Assembly: GCA_003215315.1 (NCBI GenBank)
Contig: QCKO01000004.1
Location: 1-64,000 of the forward strand
Source of the DNA: Prochlorococcus sp. AG-409-P19
GTDB taxonomy: Bacteria; Cyanobacteriota; Cyanobacteriia; PCC-6307; Cyanobiaceae
DNA: 64,000 nt
Direction of reading: 5' to 3'
Part shown: positions 40,224 through 48,668 of the stretch, in pieces
Numbering within the stretch: the stretch's first letter is position 1
Layout: every line of letters starts with the position of its first letter
The notes under the pieces: model-generated
What the model was told of the DNA's origin: nothing
Databases searched by the model: none
The model's input: the letters and a program-made list of their open reading frames with translations, nothing else
Program-made: the position numbers and the translations under genes

Positions 40224-41537
40224 TTAATTAAAAAGAATATATCTAGCTTTTCCTTTCACGAATCTATGGCTATCTCCTAAAGCCTTATCAAAAATATTTT
40301 TATATTGTTTTTTATAACCTGCAATCTGTATAGATTGCAATACTGCATATCTATTAACCCAGAAATCTGAAGAGAATTGATTAGTCAGCTTATCCAATAT
40401 TTTGTTTTTGACAATGCCTGGGTATAGATAAGCCAGAGACAATATTGCTGGAGCCCTAAACTTCATATAATCCGGCCAACGAGAATCTAATGCAAATAAT
40501 AATTTATCTTCTATACCTTTAATAGAATATCCCTCTTCAAGAAGATTTCTATATATATTAATGAAAAAATAAATAGCTCCGTAATCATTTTTAGCCCTAT
40601 GCCAACTGAGATCTAAATTTCGAACTAAGATTTCTTTGGGAACCTTCTTTAGATTTCTTATTGCAAGATAACAACGCATGAAATCAGTGTTAAATAGTTG
40701 ATCTATGAGAAATTGTATTTCATACGACTTTTGACCAGTATCAATTAATTCAATATTTTCCGAATCATCAATTATAACAGAATCTATCATGTTCAAAATC
40801 TTTACATCATATTTTTCTTGGGGATTCGATCGAAAAAGTTTATCAATCGCCTTTAGCTTAAAAGCAGGTGACAAAGGTGCTCTTATTACGTTAGGCATTA
40901 AAAGATTGTTATCAGAATCAATAACATCTTGAACAGCACAATGTCTTGCATTTTGATTATCTTGCTGCAAAAAAGTCTTGAGTTCACTAATTTGATTGCA
41001 CGAGCCAGTGAATCTATAAATAGCTGCAATACAGGCCCCTCTTAAAGAAGGTGACAAGTCTTTTTCCATTAAAATTGATCTTATTTTACCTAACTGTTCT
41101 TTAAGTCCAAATCCTAAAATAACCTTAATTATAATTCTTCTATTGCAATCCTTTTTATCTAGGAGAACAGAAAGATAATTGATTATATCAAGATCATTAC
41201 ATTTTAATTTCAAAAGTGCTAATGCCGAACTTTCAATCAAATAGTTATCGTTGCTTTTTAAACACCTACCTATCGCAGGTATCGCTTGCTTATAATTAAA
41301 GTCTGCCAGTACCTCGACAGCTTTTCTTTGTGCAATTCTAATCTCTAAATAAGTATCACCCGACTCAACTAATTCCAGAAGTGCCTTTTTAGTTTCTATA
41401 CAGCTATATCTTGATAAGGATGAAACTGCTTTATAATAATCACTCTTAAATTCAATATTAGAGTAAGGAGTTCTTAAGATTTCTAATGATTTCTCCTTAC
41501 TGAAAGTATTAGCAAGATCAAATGGGGAAATCTTCAA
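40224..41537 (-). CDS. cpeY: phycoerythrin bilin lyase CpeY (HEAT-repeat E/F type)
   Basis: 437 residues of alpha-helical HEAT-like repeats: A-V-E-V-L-A-D-F-N-Y-K-Q-A-I-P-A-I-G-R-C-L (residues 72-92) is close to CpeY. The E/F-type lyases attach bilin to alpha Cys82 with CpeZ as helper (known). Start is TTG (41537); an in-frame stop lies nine codons upstream and there is no ATG between. Transcribed on the minus strand, divergently from the cpeF-like gene (174 bases between start codons). Confidence 0.88.
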   Translation of the reverse strand: MKISPFDLANTFSKEKSLEILRTPYSNIEFKSDYYKAVSSLSRYSCIETKKALLELVESGDTYLEIRIAQRKAVEVLADFNYKQAIPAIGRCLKSNDNYLIESSALALLKLKCNDLDIINYLSVLLDKKDCNRRIIIKVILGFGLKEQLGKIRSILMEKDLSPSLRGACIAAIYRFTGSCNQISELKTFLQQDNQNARHCAVQDVIDSDNNLLMPNVIRAPLSPAFKLKAIDKLFRSNPQEKYDVKILNMIDSVIIDDSENIELIDTGQKSYEIQFLIDQLFNTDFMRCYLAIRNLKKVPKEILVRNLDLSWHRAKNDYGAIYFFINIYRNLLEEGYSIKGIEDKLLFALDSRWPDYMKFRAPAILSLAYLYPGIVKNKILDKLTNQFSSDFWVNRYAVLQSIQIAGYKKQYKNIFDKALGDSHRFVKGKARYILFN

Positions 41538-41710
41538 TGATTTGTTTCTATCTAAGATTTATCATAGCAATATCCATTTTAACGCAATGTATGCGAAATT
41601 AAAAATCAATTAAAACATCTGATTAAAGCAAATTTAATTGATAAATATTTAAACCTCAACAAAAAAGAGCACCTTCGTAGATAATTAAAGAGTAATTCAT
41701 CTGAATAGCA

Positions 41711-42601
41711 TTGCCTGACGATTATCTAAAAAAAAATGATGAAAGGCAAGATTTATTAAGTGACAAAGAAGCTCTTGCACTTGCTGAGGACTTAAAAGTT
41801 CAAATCAGGGATGGAACAATTACCAATGCAAATAAGCTTCAAATCGAGAAAATGATTGCCGGACTTGGCAACAAAGATGGATTACTGAGAAGAACTTTTG
41901 CTAAAGGGCTTGGGCAAATAGGAAATGCAGCCTTGCCTGAATTAAAGGAAGCACTTCTTAGTAGCCATAATGTAGTACTGAGAAGAGCTGCGGCTAAAAC
42001 ACTAAAGCTAGTAGGAGATCCCAAATCCCTACCGGCTCTCCTACATGCACTTTTAAATGATCCAGATCAAGTAGTGCAATGCTCTGCAGCAGGAGCAATA
42101 GCAAGTTTCGGGAACTCTGGCGTCGAACATCTTATAAAAGCACTCGAAAATACAGAGAGTTCAGAGATGCAATATGGCCTAGCCTCATGGGCTCTATGTT
42201 TTATTGGAGCGAAAGCTCCAGAAGCAATTAAAAGAGCAGCTAGATCTAAAAAAACAAAAGTCAGATCAGCAGCTATCTGCGCTCTTGAAGAACAAATTAA
42301 AATTTTGCATGATCAAGAAGCAATCGATTTACTAAATCTTGCGCTTCAAGACCCAGAGGAAAATGTTCAAATTGAAGCCATAAGGTTAACAGGAAATTTA
42401 GGTGAAATTAAAAATTTTACGCCAATACTAATTAATAAGTTAAAGCATGAAAATCCAGAGATAAGGAAAACAAGTATCATTGCCCTTATGCAATTAGCGG
42501 CTAAAGAATCACTAGAAAGTTTAATAAACTTATACTCAAGAGAAAAAGTACTTAGAGTAAGAAATATTTTAAAGCTTGCAATTAGAAATATAAATAAGTA
42601 A
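41711..42601 (+). CDS. HEAT-repeat bilin lyase, CpeF/MpeV/MpeU/MpeX-type
   Basis: 296 residues, with HEAT-repeat units such as L-R-R-T-F-A-K-G-L-G-Q-I-G-N-A-A-L-P-E-L, L-R-R-A-A-A-K-T-L-K-L-V-G-D-P and the repeated A-A-I-x-A-L-x pattern. The layout, with an N-terminal A-L-A-E-D-L-K-V-Q-I and an R-x-x-F-A-x-x-L-G-x-I-G core, resembles CpeF and MpeU/MpeV lyases of marine cyanobacteria. CpeF joins the doubly linked bilin at beta Cys50/61 (known). I do not separate these subfamilies by eye. TTG start: a TGA codon lies three codons upstream. In the older nomenclature of the Prochlorococcus PE locus this may be mpeX (from memory). Confidence 0.8.
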   Translation: MPDDYLKKNDERQDLLSDKEALALAEDLKVQIRDGTITNANKLQIEKMIAGLGNKDGLLRRTFAKGLGQIGNAALPELKEALLSSHNVVLRRAAAKTLKLVGDPKSLPALLHALLNDPDQVVQCSAAGAIASFGNSGVEHLIKALENTESSEMQYGLASWALCFIGAKAPEAIKRAARSKKTKVRSAAICALEEQIKILHDQEAIDLLNLALQDPEENVQIEAIRLTGNLGEIKNFTPILINKLKHENPEIRKTSIIALMQLAAKESLESLINLYSREKVLRVRNILKLAIRNINK

Positions 42602-42671
42602 TGTATTAAAATTACTTATTTAATCATTATAGATACGAATAGAATAGAACTTATTTAATGCTTTTTATAGC

Positions 42672-43205
42672 TCATTTATTAGGGAAAAGATCATTGACGC
42701 TATGATTTTGAATTTCACTTATAGCTGTTCTAGAGGCTGCTGACTTCAACAAATCTTGATCTTTAGCTGCTTCTAATAATAAAAATATGCCCTGGTCTCC
42801 TATTTGCCTCAACAATGAAATTGCCATCAAATTAATTAGAGGTGACTCATTTTCAATGGCAAGCTTAGCAAGATTGATAATATTCTGATTGACCTTATGC
42901 AAATCCTTATTCACTATCACTTTAATCAAAACTTTTAAGCAGCTAACTTTTAAAATGTCACTTTCAGTATTAAGGTATAAATGAACAATAGATTCCATAA
43001 CGTCAGCATCAAATTCTCCCAAGGCCATGACGGACCTTCTTCTTAAAAGAAGGTCATCACTCTCTAGATTCCCTATCAATTCTTTCTTAAACCTCTGAGG
43101 CCATACTTTGCGCATTTTAGTCGCAGCAAATTTATTTATATTTGGATTAGGGTGCATAAAATCTAAAAACAACTCTTCGTATGTTTCTATCAACTTTTCC
43201 TCCAT
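42672..43205 (-). CDS. cpeZ: phycoerythrin bilin lyase subunit CpeZ
   Basis: 177 residues: L-F-L-D-F-M-H-P-N-P-N-I at the N terminus, L-L-R-R-R-S-V-M-A-L-G-E-F-D, and further HEAT-type helices ending in I-S-L-L-R-Q-I-G. This matches CpeZ, the partner that improves CpeY lyase activity (known). ATG start at 43205. It is the third gene after cpeB and cpeA on the minus strand (57 bases from the cpeA stop), so it is likely part of that operon. Confidence 0.85.
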   Translation of the reverse strand: MEEKLIETYEELFLDFMHPNPNINKFAATKMRKVWPQRFKKELIGNLESDDLLLRRRSVMALGEFDADVMESIVHLYLNTESDILKVSCLKVLIKVIVNKDLHKVNQNIINLAKLAIENESPLINLMAISLLRQIGDQGIFLLLEAAKDQDLLKSAASRTAISEIQNHSVNDLFPNK

Positions 43206-43262
43206 ATTAAAAATTAGATTTCTATAAAAAGGTGTAAAAACTAAAAGATATATATTCTTTTA

Positions 43263-43730
43263 TCAAGCCAGTGCATTGATCAAGTAGTCAAGTAATCCTT
43301 TAAACTCAGCTGCTGCCTGCTGGGTCATCATATCTGATATTTTAGAGCTATCTCTTAGAAATATAAAAGCTTCAATATATGCTGCGGTAGGCAGTAATTG
43401 TATACGAATAATTTCCCTCATCCCAGCTATTCCCCATTCATCCAAAGGTCCTGTACCGCCAGTAACTAAACAGTAATTAATTAACCTGAGATAATGATGA
43501 ATATCTCTTACACACTTATCTTTATTTGACTGCTCATATGAATTGTCTCTATAAACGAAATCTACTGCTTCATTAGTAAATTGATCAATACAACCAGCTA
43601 ACTTTTCAGCAGCTTCCAGTCGTGAAGAGGCCCTATCAAAGGAACCCTTTACTGATTCGAAATCACTAATGCTTGGGAATCTACCAGCGGCATCAGCTGA
43701 ACTAACGACAGTAGTAACGGCTGATTTCAT
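43263..43730 (-). CDS. cpeA: phycoerythrin alpha subunit (PE-III)
   Basis: 155 residues, short against the usual 164. The start M-K-S-A-V-T-T-V-V and D-A-A-G-R-F-P are canonical. The bilin cysteine C73, in K-D-K-C-V-R-D-I-H-H-Y-L-R-L, matches classical alpha Cys82. The second classical bilin cysteine (alpha Cys139) is missing: the corresponding stretch reads F-L-R-D-S-S-K-I-S-D. Other cysteines are C47 and C87. It lies 66 bases downstream of cpeB. PE-III is bound to the thylakoid in small amounts (known). Confidence 0.95.
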   Translation of the reverse strand: MKSAVTTVVSSADAAGRFPSISDFESVKGSFDRASSRLEAAEKLAGCIDQFTNEAVDFVYRDNSYEQSNKDKCVRDIHHYLRLINYCLVTGGTGPLDEWGIAGMREIIRIQLLPTAAYIEAFIFLRDSSKISDMMTQQAAAEFKGLLDYLINALA

Positions 43731-43796
43731 AAATAATCTTCTAATAAGATTATTTTAATTTACTAATCACAAAACTTGTCAAAAAATAAACAATGT

Positions 43797-44414
<618 letters not shown>

Positions 44415-44468
44415 TTAAGAACTTACGCCCTTCAATTGAACATGAACAAAATATAGATAATAACGAAA

Positions 44469-44481
44469 CGGTTCGTAACCG
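44469..44481. promoter_or_regulatory. short inverted repeat upstream of cpeB
   Basis: CGGTT-CGT-AACCG, a 5-bp perfect inverted repeat, 124 bases upstream of the cpeB start. It could be an operator or a weak RNA hairpin. The same arms, with a different loop, occur in the rRNA upstream region (15819-15832), so chance is likely; listed for comparison with related strains. Confidence 0.25.
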
Positions 44482-44585
44482 AAAAAATTTTATAATTTTC
44501 AAAACTAAAAAAAAGATATCTCAAAAAACCAATGATGAAAAGGATTCAAAGGAGCATGAGCTATTGTTCATCATAAATACATTCC

Positions 44586-44798
44586 ATGTCAGAACCGTCA
44601 CCAGAAGAGCTCTCAACATCCCTTAATGAACTTTATGCTTACAGGGATCGCTTACAAAAAGAAGTCAGTACAATCTCCAAAAAACTTCGCATGCCAAACC
44701 CAAAAGTTAGCTCTGGACTTTCTTCAAATGAAGAGCTTCAAAGAGTTGATGACATTATTTTAAAACTAAAATCCATTCTCAGAAAAGGGCGAATTTAA
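44586..44798 (+). CDS. small conserved hypothetical protein, 70 aa
   Basis: Soluble, helical protein: L-N-E-L-Y-A-Y-R-D-R-L-Q-K-E-V-S-T-I-S-K-K-L at residues 13-34 (a likely coiled coil) and a basic tail (S-I-L-R-K-G-R-I). ATG start. The gene lies between cpeB and uvrD, 122 bases before the latter. I do not recognise the family; it may be conserved in marine picocyanobacteria. Confidence 0.6.
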   Translation: MSEPSPEELSTSLNELYAYRDRLQKEVSTISKKLRMPNPKVSSGLSSNEELQRVDDIILKLKSILRKGRI

Positions 44799-44920
44799 TA
44801 AAAAACTAATTTTGCTTATTTCCTTTACATCAAAAAATGTCAGCACTTCTTTTCTTCTTTTTGACTATATTTAAATATAGTTTTGCCTGATCAAATAATT
44901 AACTTGAGGTATTAAATAAA

Positions 44921-47338
44921 ATGAAAGAATCAAAAAGCTTATTTCTCAATGGCTTAAATGAATCACAGTCTTTAGCTGTTGACCATGCTCAAGGACCTCT
45001 TTTGGTAGTAGCAGGGGCTGGCAGTGGAAAAACTCGAGCTTTAACTCACAGAATAGCTCATTTAATTACTGAATATAAAGTTGATGCTAGTGAAATTTTA
45101 GCAGTCACTTTTACAAATAAAGCTGCCAAAGAAATGAAAGACAGGCTAGAATTACTTCTTTCAAAACGACTTGCTGAAATAACCTATAATAAATCATGGA
45201 ATTCTCTACAAGTAGGCGAACAAAGACAAATAAGAAGTAGAGTTTACCGTGAAGTAATACGTGAATTATGGATTGGAACTTTTCATGCACTCTTCGCAAG
45301 GCTTTTAAGATTTGATATTGATAAATTCATTGACCCTGAAGGATTAAAATGGACCAGACAATTCTCAATTTATGATGAATCTGATGCTCAAAGCCTTATA
45401 AAAGAAATTATTACTCAGGATTTGCAACTTGATCCAAAAAGATTTGAACCAAAAAAAGTAAGATGGGCCATCAGCAATGCTAAAAATCAATGCATATTAC
45501 CAAATGAGCTGGAAAAAGATATGGAAGGTCAAAGAGGTAAACTAATATCAGAGACTTATAGATTATATAGGAAAGCTCTTGCCGCGAATAATGCCCTAGA
45601 TTTTGATGATTTATTATTAATACCTGTTCATTTATTACAACAAAACGTACAAACAAGGTCATACTGGCACAAACGATTTAGGCATGTACTTGTAGATGAA
45701 TATCAAGATACAAACTGGACTCAATATGAATTAATTAAGTTATTGGTAACGAATGGAGTTGAACCTAACTCTTTTAGCAATTGGGAAAAAAGATCAGTTT
45801 TTGTAGTTGGAGATGCCGATCAAAGCATTTATAGTTTTCGTGCTGCTGATTTCAGAATCTTAATGGGTTTCCAAGAAGATTTTGGAGCAAGAAATAAAGA
45901 CAATAACTCTACACTTATAAAATTAGAAGATAATTATAGATCAACCTCAACCATACTAGAAGCAGCTAATGCTTTAATATCTAATAACAAAGAACGTATT
46001 GATAAAATCCTTAGAGCAACTAGAGGGGAAGGAGAGAATATAAAATTAACTAGGTGTGATGATGAGATCGCAGAAGCAGAGGCTGTGGTTCATCGTTTAA
46101 GAGTTTTAAATGCAGCAAACCCAGAAATTAATTGGGGAGACATGGCAATACTTTATAGAACTAATGCACAATCAAGATCAATAGAAGAGTCATTAGTTAG
46201 ATGGAATATTCCATACATAGTAGTTGGTGGTTTACGCTTTTATGACAGAAGAGAAATCAAAGATTTACTAGCTTATTTAAGGCTGCTAATCAACCCTTCA
46301 GACAGCGTAAGTCTCCTAAGAGTATTGAATGTCCCGAAAAGAGGCATTGGGAAAACAACTATTCAAAGATTATCTGATGCAGCAAGCCAACTTGGTATAC
46401 CTCTTTGGGAAATTATAAATGATGCTGAAAGCGTAAGATCATTAGCTGGCAGGTCAACAAAAGGCGTTTTAGGTTTTAGTGAGTTAATTAATAATTTACA
46501 AACCTATCTGGAAAAATTGACACCCTCCGAATTAATTCAATTAGTAATGGAACAAAGTGGCTATGTAGATGAATTAATCGCAAATGGTACAGATGAAGCA
46601 GAAGAGAGAAGACGCAACTTACAAGAATTAATCAATGCAGCCATACAGTATCAAGAAGAAAATGAGAGTAGCGATATAGAAGGCTTTCTATCCAACGCAG
46701 CGCTATCAAGTGATGCTGATAATAAGGATACTGCTTCAGATAGAATTACATTAATGACATTACACAGCAGCAAAGGGTTGGAATTCCCAGTGGTTTGCCT
46801 AGTAGGAATGGAGCAAGGTTTGTTTCCAAGTTATAGATCTTTAGATAATTCTTCTTCCCTAGAAGAAGAAAGAAGACTCTGTTATGTAGGTTTTACTAGA
46901 GCCAAAGAAAAACTATATTTATTCCATGCCAATGAAAGGAGAACATGGGGAGGGATGAGAGAACCAGCCATTGCATCTTTATTTCTCTCAGAAATACCTG
47001 AACAATTACTAGAAGGTGACATCCCTCTAGCAGGTGGAACATCATTAAGAAGAGAAAAAAATCTAGACAGATTAATTAGAGTCGATAGGGTAAACAAACA
47101 GGCATCCAATAAAGAATCGGCCAATAATGGAGTTAGAAGAACATACGCAGGGCCTTCACCAGGGAAAAAGTGGAACGTAAACGATAAGATCATTCATTCA
47201 GCTTTCGGCGAAGGCAAAGTTACTCACATTTTTGGATCAGGTGAAAGGATTTCACTTGCAATTAAATTTCATGGAATGAGTCCTAAAATTATTGATCCAA
47301 GGTTAGCTCCAATTAAATTATTGGAGGCAATCGATTAA
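44921..47338 (+). CDS. uvrD: UvrD/PcrA-type DNA helicase
   Basis: Superfamily 1 3'-5' helicase for repair and replication. Walker A A-G-A-G-S-G-K-T-R-A at residues 31-40, Walker B V-D-E-Y-Q-D-T-N, motif III V-G-D-A-D-Q-S-I-Y-S-F-R and motif VI region V-G-F-T-R-A-K are present. 805 residues, usual for UvrD/PcrA. ATG start with GAGG ten bases upstream. Co-directional with the next gene, which starts 40 bases further on. Confidence 0.97.
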   Translation: MKESKSLFLNGLNESQSLAVDHAQGPLLVVAGAGSGKTRALTHRIAHLITEYKVDASEILAVTFTNKAAKEMKDRLELLLSKRLAEITYNKSWNSLQVGEQRQIRSRVYREVIRELWIGTFHALFARLLRFDIDKFIDPEGLKWTRQFSIYDESDAQSLIKEIITQDLQLDPKRFEPKKVRWAISNAKNQCILPNELEKDMEGQRGKLISETYRLYRKALAANNALDFDDLLLIPVHLLQQNVQTRSYWHKRFRHVLVDEYQDTNWTQYELIKLLVTNGVEPNSFSNWEKRSVFVVGDADQSIYSFRAADFRILMGFQEDFGARNKDNNSTLIKLEDNYRSTSTILEAANALISNNKERIDKILRATRGEGENIKLTRCDDEIAEAEAVVHRLRVLNAANPEINWGDMAILYRTNAQSRSIEESLVRWNIPYIVVGGLRFYDRREIKDLLAYLRLLINPSDSVSLLRVLNVPKRGIGKTTIQRLSDAASQLGIPLWEIINDAESVRSLAGRSTKGVLGFSELINNLQTYLEKLTPSELIQLVMEQSGYVDELIANGTDEAEERRRNLQELINAAIQYQEENESSDIEGFLSNAALSSDADNKDTASDRITLMTLHSSKGLEFPVVCLVGMEQGLFPSYRSLDNSSSLEEERRLCYVGFTRAKEKLYLFHANERRTWGGMREPAIASLFLSEIPEQLLEGDIPLAGGTSLRREKNLDRLIRVDRVNKQASNKESANNGVRRTYAGPSPGKKWNVNDKIIHSAFGEGKVTHIFGSGERISLAIKFHGMSPKIIDPRLAPIKLLEAID

Positions 47339-47378
47339 AATCAAGTTCGCAAGAATAAAAGAAAATTCATTTTCATTT

Positions 47379-48668
47379 ATGAATCTCTTACATAAAGCAG
47401 AGATTGAACAATCTATCAATAATATCCCTTCTGGGATAGTTGATATTTTAACTAAAACTGCACAAGAGTTACATATAAATAAAATCGCAATAGTGGGTGG
47501 ACTTGTCAGAGATTTGATTATTTCAAAAATACATAACACAGTAAATCCAAAGTTAAATGATATTGATCTTTTAATTGAAGGCGAAACAGATAAATTCTTT
47601 AATTTACTAGTTAAAAAGCTTGGGAATGAAAAGGTTAAAGTTATAAGAAATAACATAGATTATAAAACTATTGAGTTACAACTTTTGGGCATAAAAGTTG
47701 ATATAGCAAGTGCCAGAACTGAAATATATAGCACACCCGGTTCAAACCCAGATGTGACATCTAGTTCACTAAAAAAAGACCTTTATAGGCGTGATTTTTC
47801 AATCAATTCAATAGCACTTGAGTTAATTGAAGATAAATTAATAGATCCTTTTTCTGGTATTGAGGCAATTAAGAAAAAAAAATTGGAATTCTTACATCCA
47901 AAAAGTGTTTTAGAAGATCCAACAAGGATTATTAGAGCAGCAAGATATTCAGCAAGACTTAACTTCGAAGTTTCTTCTAATTCATTAAATCAAATAAAAA
48001 ATACATTAGATTCCAATCCATGGGGCGTAAACACAACGGAATGGGATAATGAAAAATCACCGCCAGCATTAGCAAGCAGGCTGGGAATGGAGCTTAATCT
48101 TCTACTAAATAATGAACCATGGGTCGCAGCATTAAAGTTATTACAAAGTTGGGGAGCCTTATCCTTAATTAATTTAGATATCCAAAAAGATAATTCTTGG
48201 CAAGAGAGAATAACCTTATCACAAGATTTTAACCTGCAGCCTTTAACGATCTTACTATCAAACTCTCAGGATCCGATTCCTGTTGCAAAAAGGTTAGGGT
48301 TATCCAAAATACAAGAAATTATTCTTAGTGAAAGCTGTAATCTAAATCAATTATTTAATAATCTATCCTCCTCAGAGGAATATTTTTCCTGGTCTGCATC
48401 GAGATGGTCTAATATGATAGAAGCTAATTGTAAAAGAGCAGATTCAGTAGCTATCTTAATATGTAAAAAACATATTTTAAGTCATTACTTACTTCATTGG
48501 CATACAAAATGGAGATTTATAAAGTCACCAATTAGTGGCAAAGATCTTATAGATAATGGATGGGAAACTGGTCCAAAGATCGGTAAAGAGTTAGAAAGGT
48601 TGAGGCTTGAAAAAATAGATAATGAACATCCTCTAGATGAATTCATTAAAAATCCTCAGAGTACATAA
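47379..48668 (+). CDS. tRNA nucleotidyltransferase / poly(A) polymerase family
   Basis: 429 residues with the class II nucleotidyltransferase core: G-G-L-V-R-D at residues 40-45, D61 and D63 in L-N-D-I-D-L-L-I-E-G, and the R-R-D-F-S-I-N-S motif (about 142-149), with a helical head domain. Adds CCA to tRNAs or makes poly(A); which one is not decided by eye. Relevant because three of the four tRNAs in this window have no encoded CCA. ATG start. Its stop overlaps the convergent end of the selD fusion by 13 bases. Confidence 0.9.
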   Translation: MNLLHKAEIEQSINNIPSGIVDILTKTAQELHINKIAIVGGLVRDLIISKIHNTVNPKLNDIDLLIEGETDKFFNLLVKKLGNEKVKVIRNNIDYKTIELQLLGIKVDIASARTEIYSTPGSNPDVTSSSLKKDLYRRDFSINSIALELIEDKLIDPFSGIEAIKKKKLEFLHPKSVLEDPTRIIRAARYSARLNFEVSSNSLNQIKNTLDSNPWGVNTTEWDNEKSPPALASRLGMELNLLLNNEPWVAALKLLQSWGALSLINLDIQKDNSWQERITLSQDFNLQPLTILLSNSQDPIPVAKRLGLSKIQEIILSESCNLNQLFNNLSSSEEYFSWSASRWSNMIEANCKRADSVAILICKKHILSHYLLHWHTKWRFIKSPISGKDLIDNGWETGPKIGKELERLRLEKIDNEHPLDEFIKNPQST

